This document shows, one piece after another, positions 43,756 through 53,008 of a DNA stretch of 64,000 nt. The DNA comes from a bacterium 0.1xD8-71 (GTDB taxonomy: Bacteria; Bacillota; Clostridia; Lachnospirales; Lachnospiraceae): contig RAYR01000001.1 in assembly GCA_003612405.1 (NCBI GenBank), positions 186,001 to 250,000 of the forward strand. Reading direction: 5' to 3'. The first letter of the stretch is position 1. Each line of letters begins with the position of its first letter. Under the pieces are notes generated by a model, which saw only the letters and a program-made list of their open reading frames with translations, had not been told where the DNA came from and searched no databases. Position numbers and translations under genes: made by a program.

Positions 43756-45180
43756 GTGGCTGATGATCGGAATAAGGTAACTAAATACAGAAGGCCTGTT
43801 AATCTGAATATTGGCATGGTGATTTTCGCCGTGATCTTTATTTATGTGGTAACCTGTGTGATCATGTATTTTAAGACAGATCATATCGTTGGGTACAGCG
43901 TTATGGAAGGCTCCCTTACCTCCAACAAAATATATAAAGGGATAGCGCTGCGGGAAGAGGAGGTCGTGAACAGCCAGGATGCCGGCTATATCAATTATTT
44001 TGCCAGGGAAGGGGAACGCGCTGCGGTGGGGAACCTGATCTATACGGTGGATGAGACTGGGCGGCTTTCCGAGTATATCAAAGCCGGTGAAAGTGGAGAG
44101 AATTCTCTGTCGGATTCGGATCTGGCAGAACTTAAGACGGAGATCATATCGTTTACCAACGGGTTTGATTGCAGACAGTTTGGCGAGGTCTATCATTTTA
44201 AGCACAATGTGCAGGGGACGGTATTAAAGCTTGCCAATTATAATATTCTGGAAAATGCAGACGCTTTAAATGATGCTTCCGGCACCTCCCTGATCAATTA
44301 CCGTTCCGCCGGCGACAGCGGAATCGTGGTTTTGTCAACGGATGGCTATGAAGATCTGACATTGGAGGATATGACGGCAGGGCTTTTTGAGGAAGAAAAC
44401 TATGAGAAGAAATATTTTGTAAATAATGATCTGGTGGCGGCAGGGGATCCGGTCTATAAACTTTCCACCAGTGAGGACTGGTCTGTCGTGATTATGGCAG
44501 AGCCAGATCTGGTGGATATGCTCCAAAAAGAGCTGGAAAAGGAGAAAGAGAAAAATAATGAACTGTACGTGGAAGTGCGGTTCTTAAAGAATCAGTATAC
44601 TGCCTGGGGCAAGGTGGATATTTATACCAACGAGGAAGGTGACAGTTTTGTTTCCCTGTCCTTCACCAATTCCATGGTTACTTTCTGTACGGACAGGTTT
44701 CTGGATGTTGAACTTCTCCTGAAAGAGGAGAAAGGATTAAAGATTCCAAACACGGCCATTGTGCAGAAAGAGTTCTTCATTGTACCCAAAGGTTATGTGA
44801 CCAAGGGCGGTAAGCGGGGCGAGAATGGTGTCCTGTTAGAAACCTATGACGATGAAGGCAATGTTTCAGTACAGTTTGTGGAGACGCCGATCTATCATGA
44901 GACGGAGACAGAATATTATCTGGATGACACGGTATTGCGGGCGGGAAATGATATTGTGATGCCGGAATCTACCCAGAAGTTTGAAATCAGACAGACAGGA
45001 ACACTGACCGGCGTGTACAATATCAATAAAGGCTATGCGGATTTTAAAGAGATCAGTATTCTGTACGATAATGAGGAATACTCGGTGGTGAAGTCCAATA
45101 CCATGTATGGATTGAATGTGTACGATCATATCGTACTGGATGCCGCCATGGTGGATGATAATGAGTTTATTTATGAATAA
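43756..45180 (+). CDS. HlyD-like membrane-anchored protein
   Basis: A 474-residue protein starting at GTG. One transmembrane helix (about 18-38, IGMVIFAVIFIYVVTCVIMY) is followed by an extracytoplasmic region with barrel-sandwich-like pieces, as in HlyD/efflux adaptor proteins. A NYFAREGERAAVGNLIYTVDE motif resembles a lipoyl/biotinyl-type hairpin entry. No ABC partner is nearby. It precedes yggS and sepF, which hints at an envelope or division role in this group; that is inference. Confidence 0.72.
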   Translation: MADDRNKVTKYRRPVNLNIGMVIFAVIFIYVVTCVIMYFKTDHIVGYSVMEGSLTSNKIYKGIALREEEVVNSQDAGYINYFAREGERAAVGNLIYTVDETGRLSEYIKAGESGENSLSDSDLAELKTEIISFTNGFDCRQFGEVYHFKHNVQGTVLKLANYNILENADALNDASGTSLINYRSAGDSGIVVLSTDGYEDLTLEDMTAGLFEEENYEKKYFVNNDLVAAGDPVYKLSTSEDWSVVIMAEPDLVDMLQKELEKEKEKNNELYVEVRFLKNQYTAWGKVDIYTNEEGDSFVSLSFTNSMVTFCTDRFLDVELLLKEEKGLKIPNTAIVQKEFFIVPKGYVTKGGKRGENGVLLETYDDEGNVSVQFVETPIYHETETEYYLDDTVLRAGNDIVMPESTQKFEIRQTGTLTGVYNINKGYADFKEISILYDNEEYSVVKSNTMYGLNVYDHIVLDAAMVDDNEFIYE

Positions 45181-45183
45181 ATA

Positions 45184-45352
45184 AAGTAAATTTGCTTCGC
45201 AAATTAACTTTGCGAGTTCCGCTTCGCGGACTCGGATAGGCGGAAGAAGTTTCCTATAAATTAACTTTGCGAGTTCCGCTTCGCGGACTCGGATAGGCGG
45301 AAGAAGTTTCCTATAAATTAACTTTGCGAGCGCCGCTTAGCGGACTCGGGAT
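45184..45352 (+). repeat. Dispersed double-hairpin repeat, three tandem units
   Basis: The block begins with AATTTGCTTCGCAAATT. AAATTAACTTTGCGAG then recurs at 45201, 45258 and 45315, an exact 57-base period. Each is followed by a CCGCTTCGCGG-type stem and CTCGG. The third unit has diverged (CGCCGCTTAGCGG). It fills the gap before yggS. Confidence 0.92.
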
Positions 45353-45373
45353 AAGCAAGGCAGGGGTAACGGG

Positions 45374-46078
45374 ATGAATGACAGAATCAGAGAAAATCTT
45401 ACGGCAGTAAAACAAAATATCACAAACGCCTGCAAGAAGAGCGGCCGGGAGGCAGAATCGGTGCGGCTGGTTGCGGTGAGCAAGACCAGGCCTGTAGAGG
45501 ACTTACAGGAAGCCTATGTCTGCGGCTGCCGGGATTTCGGTGAGAATAAGGTACAGGAGCTGGTAGAGAAATATGAGGCAATGCCAAAGGATATCAGATG
45601 GCATATGATCGGGCATTTACAGCGCAATAAGGTCAAATATATTGTAGATAAAGTGTATCTGATCCACAGTGTGGATTCTGTGCGGCTGGCAGAGGAAATC
45701 AGCAAGGAGGCCCTGAAGAAGGATGTGACGGTTTCTGTGCTGGTGGAAGTGAATGTGGCCGGGGAGGAGAGTAAGTTTGGCACAATGGCAGAGGAAGCGG
45801 TTTCGCTGGTAGAAGAAATTGCGAAATTGCCGGGAATTTGTGTCAAAGGATTGATGACAATAGCGCCTTATGTTGAAAATGCAGAAGAAAATAGACTATA
45901 CTTTGCAAAATTAAAACAAATATATGTTGACATAATACATAAAAACATTGATAATGTTTGTATGGAAGAACTTTCTATGGGTATGACCGGAGACTATGAA
46001 GTAGCCATATCAGAAGGCGCAACGTACGTCAGAGTCGGTACAGGTATTTTTGGAGAAAGACAATATAGCACTGTTTAG
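45374..46078 (+). CDS. PLP homeostasis protein, YggS family
   Basis: A 234-residue single-domain alanine racemase-like barrel that binds PLP and buffers its level. LVAVSKTRPVEDL carries the PLP lysine, GENKVQEL and WHMIGHLQRNKVKY follow, and LSMGMTGDYEVAI with VRVGTGIFG binds phosphate. It sits directly upstream of sepF, as in many Gram-positives. Confidence 0.95.
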   Translation: MNDRIRENLTAVKQNITNACKKSGREAESVRLVAVSKTRPVEDLQEAYVCGCRDFGENKVQELVEKYEAMPKDIRWHMIGHLQRNKVKYIVDKVYLIHSVDSVRLAEEISKEALKKDVTVSVLVEVNVAGEESKFGTMAEEAVSLVEEIAKLPGICVKGLMTIAPYVENAEENRLYFAKLKQIYVDIIHKNIDNVCMEELSMGMTGDYEVAISEGATYVRVGTGIFGERQYSTV

Positions 46079-46131
46079 TATACATAAGTTGAGAAATAGG
46101 AATAAGTCTGATCAATATGGAGGATGTAGCA

Positions 46132-46632
46132 ATGAGTGTGATGGACAAGTTTTTAAATGCCATGAAGCTGAACGATGAAGAGGATGATGGATACTATGAT
46201 GATGATTTTTATGATGATGATCCGGAACCTTTAAGAAAACCGAGTCCCATGAAAGACAGCTCTTCCATGGAAGAGGAGAAAACGGCGAGAAAGTCTACGC
46301 CTAAGGTGACACCCATGCGTCAGACCAAGAAGATGCCGGGAACGGGTATGGAGGTGTGTGTCATCAAACCGACAACCGTGGAGGATGCCCGGGAGATTAC
46401 AGAGACGCTTCTGGCCAACCGTACAGTAGTCTTGAACCTGGAAGGTCTGGATGTGGATATCGCGCAGAGAATCATTGATTTTACATCGGGTTCCTGTTTT
46501 GCGATGTCGGGCAATTTACAGAAGATATCTCATTATATTTTTATCATCACACCGGCCAGTGTGGACATTTCAGGGGATTTCCAGGAGATTTTATCCGGTT
46601 CCTTTGATGTACCGATTGACAATGGATTTTAG
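46132..46632 (+). CDS. sepF: Cell division protein SepF
   Basis: A 166-residue FtsZ-membrane linker. The N-terminal amphipathic helix is MSVMDKFLNAMKL, then comes an acidic Asp/Tyr-rich linker and the C-terminal domain with VLNLEGLDVDIAQRIIDFTSG. The ATG at 46132 has TGGAGG eight bases upstream, so the ATG at 46117 (which overlaps that site) is not used. It complements the Min and Mre genes nearby. Confidence 0.94.
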   Translation: MSVMDKFLNAMKLNDEEDDGYYDDDFYDDDPEPLRKPSPMKDSSSMEEEKTARKSTPKVTPMRQTKKMPGTGMEVCVIKPTTVEDAREITETLLANRTVVLNLEGLDVDIAQRIIDFTSGSCFAMSGNLQKISHYIFIITPASVDISGDFQEILSGSFDVPIDNGF

Positions 46633-46687
46633 AAGATACCGGTGATGACAGGAGTTTTGTGAGAAGTGTAAGATATTTAGGAGTTGG

Positions 46688-46720
46688 CTTCCTGGCAGTT
46701 GTTGTCAGGAAGTTATTCAT
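46688..46720 (+). terminator. Intrinsic terminator after sepF
   Basis: CTTCCTGGCA pairs with TGTCAGGAAG (one G-U) and TTATTCATTTCT follows. Confidence 0.6.
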
Positions 46721-46780
46721 TTCTACAGGCGGAAAAGGATGATCTGACCTGATAAAACGGCGAGAGAGGAATAGACGAAG

Positions 46781-47890
46781 ATGGCTGAGAGAATGACCAT
46801 ATGTTACGACAAAAAACCATGTTATGATATTGTATTTGCCAAAGATTTTGAGCTGCTTATGGAGGAGCTTAGGGCCTTTGATGTGGAGAACAGAAGAGTG
46901 GCAGTAATTGCCGATACCAACACGGCCAGGCTTTTCGGAGAGACAGTCAGGGGCATGTTGGAGGGACATTGCCGGAAAGTGATCCTTCATGTATTTGAAG
47001 CCGGAGAAGCGAATAAAACACTTCATACGGTGAAGGAAATATATAAAACTCTGATAGAGGAAGCTTTCGACCGGAAAGATCTGCTGCTTGCGCTTGGCGG
47101 CGGGGTTGTGGGAGATATCACAGGCTATGCGGCTGCCACTTATCTGCGCGGAGTTGATTTTATTCAGATTCCGACCACGCTGATTGCGCAGTCAGACAGC
47201 AGTATCGGCGGCAAGACAGGAGTGGATTTTGACGGCTATAAGAATATGGTCGGTGCGTTCTACATGCCAAAGCTTGTTTATATGAATATCGGCGCCTTAA
47301 AAGAGCTTGACGGCAGACAGTTTTATGCGGGTTTTGCAGAGGTGATGAAGCATGGATTGATCAAGGACGCCGCGTTCTATGAATGGCTGCTGGATCATAT
47401 GTATGAAATTCATGACAGGGATCTGGAAGTGTTAGAAGAGATGGTGGTCAGAAGTTGTGGTATCAAAAAGCTGGTGGTGGAAAAGGACCCAACGGAGAAG
47501 GGCGACCGGGCACTGCTTAATTTCGGACATACCATAGGCCATGCCATTGAGAAAGCCATGCACTTTGAAATGCTGCATGGAGAGTGTATTTCCCTGGGGA
47601 TGGTGGCGGCTGCCTATATTTCATGGAAACATAACTGGCTGTCCATGGAGGAGTATTATGAGGTGCGGGATATGTTTGTACCTTTTCAGCTTCCCATCAG
47701 CATTGATGCGATTGACCCGCAGGAGATTGTGGGGCTGACCAAATCAGATAAGAAGATGGAAGCCGGCCAGATCAAATTCGTGCTCTTAAAAAAGGTCGGT
47801 AAGGCTGTGATTGACAGAAATGTTACCGATGAAGAGATTCTGGAGGCAGTGAAGGAGATTTATTTCAGTGATGAGGATATGCGGGAATGA
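46781..47890 (+). CDS. aroB: 3-dehydroquinate synthase
   Basis: A 369-residue NAD- and metal-dependent enzyme converting DAHP to 3-dehydroquinate in the shikimate pathway. It has LLALGGGVVGDITGYAAATYLRGV, PTTLIAQSDSSIGGKTGVD and the metal ligands of NFGHTIGHAIE and HGECISLGM. The stop overlaps the lspA start (ATGA). Confidence 0.97.
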   Translation: MAERMTICYDKKPCYDIVFAKDFELLMEELRAFDVENRRVAVIADTNTARLFGETVRGMLEGHCRKVILHVFEAGEANKTLHTVKEIYKTLIEEAFDRKDLLLALGGGVVGDITGYAAATYLRGVDFIQIPTTLIAQSDSSIGGKTGVDFDGYKNMVGAFYMPKLVYMNIGALKELDGRQFYAGFAEVMKHGLIKDAAFYEWLLDHMYEIHDRDLEVLEEMVVRSCGIKKLVVEKDPTEKGDRALLNFGHTIGHAIEKAMHFEMLHGECISLGMVAAAYISWKHNWLSMEEYYEVRDMFVPFQLPISIDAIDPQEIVGLTKSDKKMEAGQIKFVLLKKVGKAVIDRNVTDEEILEAVKEIYFSDEDMRE

Positions 47891-48414
47891 GCATCAAAAA
47901 GAAATTGTTTTTGTTCCTTGATCTTTTGATGATTACAGGATTGATCACACTGGATCAGTATACCAAGTATCTGGCGGTCATCCATCTGAAGGATAAACCG
48001 GCCTACAATATCATAAGCGGCGTGCTGGAATTAAATTATCTGGAAAACCAGGGGGCCGCTTTCGGTATGCTGCCAAACCAGAAGGTGTTCTTTATCTTTG
48101 TGGCGATTGTGATATTAAGCGTGGTTGGCTATGTACTTTATAAAATGCCGGATAAGAAGAAGTACACCAAGCTGCACTTTCTGTTCAGCCTGATCGTGGC
48201 CGGTTCCATCGGCAATATGATAGACAGAATCCGATATGATTATGTGGTGGATTTTATTTATTTTGTCAGGATTAATTTTCCGATTTTCAATGTGGCGGAT
48301 ATTTATGTGTCGCTTTCAGCGGTTATTTTGATCATATTGCTTTTATTTGTATATAAGGAGAAAGATCTGTATTTTATCAGCTTTAAACAGAAAAGATACA
48401 GGGAGTTCAAGTGA
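47887..48414 (+). CDS. lspA: Lipoprotein signal peptidase
   Basis: A 175-residue membrane aspartyl protease with four helices. The first catalytic block is NYLENQGAAFGML, and the catalytic Asp pair lies in GSIGNMIDRIRYDYVVDF and FNVADIYVS. It cleaves prolipoproteins such as the nearby lipobox carboxypeptidase. It is one base away from the pseudouridine synthase gene. Confidence 0.96.
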   Translation: MSIKKKLFLFLDLLMITGLITLDQYTKYLAVIHLKDKPAYNIISGVLELNYLENQGAAFGMLPNQKVFFIFVAIVILSVVGYVLYKMPDKKKYTKLHFLFSLIVAGSIGNMIDRIRYDYVVDFIYFVRINFPIFNVADIYVSLSAVILIILLLFVYKEKDLYFISFKQKRYREFK

Positions 48415-48415
48415 C

Positions 48416-49324
48416 ATGGAGCAGTTCAGTTACCAGATCGGAGTGGGGGAGGATGAGGAACGGCTTGACAAATGGATCAGCGGTGCGCTTGCAGATCTGT
48501 CCCGTTCCTATATCCAGAAATGTATTAAGGATGGTCAGGTGTTTGTCAATGGCAGACCCCAGAAAGCCAGCTACCGGCTTAAAGTGGATGATGAGATTCT
48601 GTTTCAGATCCCAGAGGCAGTGGAACCTTCCGTCTGTGCGGAAGATATTCCGCTTTCCGTTCTCTATGAAGACGATGATATTCTGATCGTGGATAAACCC
48701 AAAGGCATGGTGGTGCATCCTGCACCCGGACATTACAGCGGCACGCTGGTCAATGCGGTGCTGTATCACTGCAAAGGACAGCTTTCAGGGATAAACGGCG
48801 TCCTGCGGCCGGGGATTGTACACCGGATAGACCGGGATACCACGGGGTCTTTGGTTATCTGCAAGAATGACCGGGCCCATAAGGAAATTGCCGGGCAGTT
48901 AAAAGATCATTCCCTGACCCGCAGTTACCGGGCCATTGTCCATGGCGTGTTGTCAGAGGATGAGGGAACGGTTGATGCTCCTATCGGAAGAGATGAAAAA
49001 GACCGTATCCGTATGGCAGTCAATGAGAAGCATGGGAAGCCGGCTGTTACCCATTATAAAGTATTACAGCGGTTTCGGGAGTATACTTATATTGAGTGCA
49101 GGTTAGAGACGGGGCGGACGCACCAGATCCGGGTGCATATGACATCTATCGGCCACCCCCTTCTGGGAGACGAAATATATGGGCCAAGAAAGACGGCTTT
49201 TCATCTGGAAGGGCAGACGCTGCATGCATATTGTCTGGGATTTATTCATCCCGCAAACGGAGAATATATAGAGGTAAAAGCGCCTCTTCCTGCGTATTTT
49301 ATGCATCTTCTGGAGGTTCTTTGA
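48416..49324 (+). CDS. RluD-family pseudouridine synthase
   Basis: A 302-residue enzyme with an N-terminal S4 RNA-binding domain (RLDKWISGAL, YIQKCIKDGQVFVNG). The catalytic domain has the active Asp in HRIDRDTTG, GRTHQIRVH and GHPLLGDEIYG. It forms pseudouridines in 23S rRNA (RluD type), and exact positions cannot be told from sequence. The inner ATG at 48416 restores the normal N-terminus. Confidence 0.93.
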   Translation: MEQFSYQIGVGEDEERLDKWISGALADLSRSYIQKCIKDGQVFVNGRPQKASYRLKVDDEILFQIPEAVEPSVCAEDIPLSVLYEDDDILIVDKPKGMVVHPAPGHYSGTLVNAVLYHCKGQLSGINGVLRPGIVHRIDRDTTGSLVICKNDRAHKEIAGQLKDHSLTRSYRAIVHGVLSEDEGTVDAPIGRDEKDRIRMAVNEKHGKPAVTHYKVLQRFREYTYIECRLETGRTHQIRVHMTSIGHPLLGDEIYGPRKTAFHLEGQTLHAYCLGFIHPANGEYIEVKAPLPAYFMHLLEVL

Positions 49325-49368
49325 AATATATATTTATAAACAAATTATGAATAAATTATTAAAATATC

Positions 49369-49397
49369 TTGAAATGGCAGTCATAAAATGTTACTAT
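49369..49397 (+). promoter_or_regulatory. Candidate promoter upstream of 49432 gene
   Basis: TTGAAA, 17 bases and TACTAT lie about 35 bases before the gene. The -35 is good and the -10 fair; an AT-rich UP-like stretch precedes it. Confidence 0.5.
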
Positions 49398-49431
49398 TTT
49401 AGATGTGGATTTTGTTAGAATCTGAGGGATT

Positions 49432-49944
49432 ATGAAATATACGAGAGAAAATATCATAGATATCTTACTAAAGAGCTATGTGGCTTATTACAACATAACA
49501 GATTTCGGGACTGAGCGGGAGCCTCTCCGGGCGCTGTGCGAGTATTATGAACACGCCGAGAAATATATGGTTTCCAGGAAAGTATCACTCTGGGCGGCGG
49601 ACAGCGAAGAATTTATCTATCTTTTTGATGTGCCGCATCTTACGTTGGAGGTCTTTGAAGCTTGTAAGAAAACAGCTTATGAGGATGGCATGAACCGGCT
49701 TCATATCGGTCCGGGTCATATGTATTCCTATATCACCCCCATCATTGTCTGTGACACCTGTGATGAGGAGGCCGTAAAGGCATTAAAGAAGTGTCACATT
49801 TACAAAAGTTTTCATTTTTCGTTTCACGGCTGGATGGACTTTCATGCGGCGACGGTCATTGGGGATAGTGACCGGATTGAAAGCAACCGTGCCGGACGTA
49901 CGACAGCGAAAATTTTGAAAAAGGTATTATATTCCAAAAAATAG
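49432..49944 (+). CDS. Conserved hypothetical protein upstream of cstA
   Basis: A 170-residue soluble protein with helical N-terminus (YTRENIIDILLKSYVAYYNI) and a compact alpha/beta middle rich in His, Tyr and Cys (IGPGHMYSYITPIIVCDTCDEE). KKCHIYKSFHFSFHGW follows. No catalytic signature is recognised. It is 20 bases upstream of cstA, so a linked role (for example in transporter control) is possible but unproved. Confidence 0.7.
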   Translation: MKYTRENIIDILLKSYVAYYNITDFGTEREPLRALCEYYEHAEKYMVSRKVSLWAADSEEFIYLFDVPHLTLEVFEACKKTAYEDGMNRLHIGPGHMYSYITPIIVCDTCDEEAVKALKKCHIYKSFHFSFHGWMDFHAATVIGDSDRIESNRAGRTTAKILKKVLYSKK

Positions 49945-49964
49945 GAAAGAAAGGGAGAATTTGT

Positions 49965-51680
49965 ATGAATTCATTATTACTGTTAATCATCTGTATTGTG
50001 ATTCTTATCATCGGCTACATAGGTTACGGCGGATGGCTTTGCAAACAGTGGGGTGTAGGCGACAGCAAGAAACCGACCCCTGCCCATGAGATGGAAGACG
50101 GTGTGGACTATGTTCCGGCCAAGGCACCCGTGCTGATGGGCCACCATTTCTCATCCATTGCGGGAGCAGGCCCGATTACCGGACCTATCGGCGCAGCTAT
50201 GTTTGGCTGGGTTCCCGTTGTGCTCTGGATTCTGATCGGCGGTATCTTCTTCGGCGGCGTCCATGACTTTGGTGCACTCTTTGCATCCATCCGTCACAAG
50301 GGACAGTCCATCGGAGAGATTATCTCCAGCAACATGAGCAAGAGAGCGAAGATGCTGTTTACCATTTTTGCTTATCTGACCCTGATCCTTGTGGTTGCAG
50401 CATTCGCATCCATCGTGGCGACTACTTTTGGTGCGGTGGTAGATGATGCGGGTGTTATTGATAAGGCAGCATCTGCGACAAATTCATCTGTCGCTATGGT
50501 ATCCCTGTTATTTATTGTAATTGCCATTGCCTTTGGCTTTATGGTATATCGCCGCAACGCTTCCATGGCTGTTTCCACGATTCTTGGTGTGGTTGCCATT
50601 GCCATCTGTATGGTGATCGGTATGAACTTCCATCCGATTTATCTGACCACAAAAGCATGGATGATCATTGTGGGTATTTATATCGCAATCGCATCTGTGA
50701 CACCGGTATGGATTCTGTTACAGCCTCGTGACTACTTAAGTTCCTTCCTGCTTTATGCCATGCTGGCAGTAGCACTGGTAGGTGTGGTAGTTTCCCATGC
50801 AGGCATGGGCGGCGGAGATGGCCTTGCTGCTTTTAATGGTTTTGCAGTTGACAATGGTAACGGTATGCAGTATCTGTTCCCGGTACTCTTCACAACAGTT
50901 GCCTGTGGTGCGATTTCCGGTTTCCATTCTCTGGTATCTTCCGGAACCACATCCAAACAGCTTGACAAAGAGACAGATGCGAAGCCTATCGCTTACGGCG
51001 GCATGCTCTTGGAGTGTGTGCTGGCAGTGATTACGGTCTGTGCGATCAACTTTGCATACAAGAAGGGCATTACCACAGGCGCAACGGCAATCTTTGCAGG
51101 CGGTATTTCCCAGATGTACGGCGGTATCGCATCGGAAGGCGTGGTTAATGTTCTGAATACACTGCTGGTGCTGACTTATTCCGCTTTCTGTCTGACTTCA
51201 CTGGATACGGCAACCCGTCTGGCACGTTTCATGTTCCAGGAGTTCTTCCTTGAGCCCGGTCAGACCGTGGACGATATCAAGGACGGTTGGAAGAAGACAT
51301 TGGTAAATCCTTATGTTGCAACCATTATCACTGTGGTGCTCGGCATTGCGCTTGGTATGACAGGTTATGGAAAGATCTGGGGCCTGTTCGGTGCGGCAAA
51401 CCAGCTCCTTGCAGGTATCGGTCTGCTGGCAGTTGCTACCTGGCTTGGCAATGTGGGCAAGAACAATAAGATGTTCCTTGTACCTATGGCATTTATGATC
51501 GTAGTGACCATCTGTTCCCTGTGTGTAACCGTGAAGAATCAGATCGGTATTATTTCCGCAGGCGGCGCAGACTGGGGTCCTTATGCACAGGCTGTTCTGG
51601 CAGTTCTGCTGATTGTTCTGGCTATTTTCCTTGTAATTGAGGGTGTCCAGACACTGAGCAAACAGAAAAAGTCTGCGTAA
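49965..51680 (+). CDS. cstA: CstA family carbon starvation transporter
   Basis: A 571-residue protein with about 16 membrane helices. The signature GHHFSSIAGAGPITGPIGAAMFGW-type block occurs near residue 60, followed by GGVHDFGALFASIRHKGQSI. CstA/BtsT proteins import pyruvate or peptides during nutrient stress. The 571-residue length corresponds to the shorter CstA form common in Firmicutes. A strong terminator follows. Confidence 0.93.
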   Translation: MNSLLLLIICIVILIIGYIGYGGWLCKQWGVGDSKKPTPAHEMEDGVDYVPAKAPVLMGHHFSSIAGAGPITGPIGAAMFGWVPVVLWILIGGIFFGGVHDFGALFASIRHKGQSIGEIISSNMSKRAKMLFTIFAYLTLILVVAAFASIVATTFGAVVDDAGVIDKAASATNSSVAMVSLLFIVIAIAFGFMVYRRNASMAVSTILGVVAIAICMVIGMNFHPIYLTTKAWMIIVGIYIAIASVTPVWILLQPRDYLSSFLLYAMLAVALVGVVVSHAGMGGGDGLAAFNGFAVDNGNGMQYLFPVLFTTVACGAISGFHSLVSSGTTSKQLDKETDAKPIAYGGMLLECVLAVITVCAINFAYKKGITTGATAIFAGGISQMYGGIASEGVVNVLNTLLVLTYSAFCLTSLDTATRLARFMFQEFFLEPGQTVDDIKDGWKKTLVNPYVATIITVVLGIALGMTGYGKIWGLFGAANQLLAGIGLLAVATWLGNVGKNNKMFLVPMAFMIVVTICSLCVTVKNQIGIISAGGADWGPYAQAVLAVLLIVLAIFLVIEGVQTLSKQKKSA

Positions 51681-51716
51681 GATGGAATAGTATTTCAGTG
51701 TAAAATAAGAGTTGTG

Positions 51717-51745
51717 AGAGGGCAGAAGTATCTGCCCTCTTTTTA
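51717..51745 (+). terminator. Intrinsic terminator of cstA
   Basis: AGAGGGCAGA and TCTGCCCTCT are perfectly complementary (10 bp, AGTA loop), followed by TTTTATAG. Confidence 0.92.
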
Positions 51746-51791
51746 TAGTTTGGATGCTTGGTCAAAATCACTGTTTTCGCACGCGTTTTAC

Positions 51792-51820
51792 TTGACTTTA
51801 TTGTGCAAAATATATATAAT
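51792..51820 (+). promoter_or_regulatory. Sigma-A promoter for cytidylate kinase-like gene
   Basis: TTGACT, a 17-base spacer and TATAAT give a near-consensus promoter about 85 bases before the start codon. Confidence 0.85.
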
Positions 51821-51904
51821 AGGAGTATCAATAAACATTCATGTTACAGCACAGGGCAAGGGGAGCGTGGTGACAGCAGGGGTGTAAAGACAGAAAGGGG
51901 ATGT

Positions 51905-52537
51905 ATGGATATGAATACCATTATTACAATAGGACGTCAATTTGGCTCCGGCGGCCGTGAAATCGGTAAGAAAGTGGCGGAGCATTTCGGGATAAAATTT
52001 TATGATAAGGATCTTCTGACGAGAGCAGCGAAAGAGAGCGGATTTTGTGAGGAAATGATACAGAGTCATGATGAGCGTCCCACCAATTCTTTCCTCTATA
52101 ATCTGGTTATGGATACGTATTCCTTTGGTTATAATTCTTCTTCTTTTGTAGATATGCCAATCAGCCATAAAGTGTTTCTGGCACAGTTTGACACCATTAA
52201 GAAGATTGCCAGTGAGGGTCCTTGTGTAATCGTTGGCAGATGCGCAGACTATGCACTGCATGATTATCAGAACTGTCTGCATCTTTTTATCCATGCCGAC
52301 GAAAAGAGTAAGATTAAACGTATCATGGAGCGCTTTGAGGATGTCAACACAGAACAGAAAGCCATTGATATGATGAATAAGAAGGATAAACAGCGTCAGA
52401 GTTATTATAATTATTATTCTTCAAAGAAATGGGGCCGTGTGGACAGCTATGATCTGTCTATTAACAGCGGTGTTCTGGGAATCGACGGCTCTGTGAAATT
52501 AATTACCCAGTTTGTTGAGGATTTTGAAAATCGGTAA
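51905..52537 (+). CDS. Cytidylate kinase-like family protein
   Basis: A 210-residue P-loop kinase-like protein. TIGRQFGSGGREIGKKVAEH is the nucleotide loop, FYDKDLLTRAAKESGF the following lid, and GRCADYAL with FIHADEKSKIKRIMER resembles the CMP-binding part of Cmk. It belongs to the Cytidylate_kin2 group, whose true substrate is unclear. The ATG at 51905 has AAAGGGG upstream. Confidence 0.85.
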   Translation: MDMNTIITIGRQFGSGGREIGKKVAEHFGIKFYDKDLLTRAAKESGFCEEMIQSHDERPTNSFLYNLVMDTYSFGYNSSSFVDMPISHKVFLAQFDTIKKIASEGPCVIVGRCADYALHDYQNCLHLFIHADEKSKIKRIMERFEDVNTEQKAIDMMNKKDKQRQSYYNYYSSKKWGRVDSYDLSINSGVLGIDGSVKLITQFVEDFENR

Positions 52538-52562
52538 TGTTGTGTTTTAAATTTTTAAATAT

Positions 52563-52612
52563 AAAAAAACTCTCTTGGAGTCTGTCTACGCTGATTCCAA
52601 GAGAGTTTTTTA
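52563..52612. terminator. Bidirectional terminator
   Basis: AACTCTCTTGGA and TCCAAGAGAGTT are perfectly paired, flanked by A-run and T-run, so it works in both directions between the + strand kinase gene and the - strand genes. Confidence 0.92.
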
Positions 52613-52758
52613 ATCAATATGGAGGATGTATGATGTAATCGCCGCTGTTTTGTTTGGTGAAGAGATTGGACTTTGTGCGGCATGAATCTATGCGCAAAAG
52701 CATAGTTTAACGAATAGTTAGCGCAGTTCCCAAATAAGTTTATGTTTGCAGACAATAT

Positions 52759-52989
52759 TTATTTTCCGTTACGTTCTCTGTAGTCTTCGGAACTGTTATA
52801 TTTGGTGACATAGGTCTGATAGCCGTTCTGTTTATCGCGCAGTCCCTGGTGGGTTCTGATACGATGAAATGATTCGTGGTAATCCTGAACGAAGTTCATA
52901 TCTGTAGATTTACGCTGCTTTGCCCTGCGGCGCAGATATACATAGATAATGATTACAAAGATTACTGTTAATATCAATACTCCGGCCAT
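52759..52989 (-). CDS. Small single-pass membrane protein, unknown function
   Basis: A 76-residue protein with one N-terminal helix (about 3-19, GVLILTVIFVIIIYVYL) followed by RRRAKQRK, so the C-terminal ~55 residues are probably cytoplasmic. They are rich in Tyr, His and Arg. It is 19 bases downstream of the AI-2E-type gene on the same strand and probably co-transcribed. No family recognised. Confidence 0.6.
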   Translation of the reverse strand: MAGVLILTVIFVIIIYVYLRRRAKQRKSTDMNFVQDYHESFHRIRTHQGLRDKQNGYQTYVTKYNSSEDYRERNGK

Positions 52990-53008
52990 GTTTTATTTGT
53001 CCTCATTG

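Noticed and set aside
52685..52710. Hairpin CTATGC/GCATAG between the divergent or convergent genes near 52.7 kb
   Set aside because: A six-base stem with no T-run on either strand; too weak to call a terminator or RNA.
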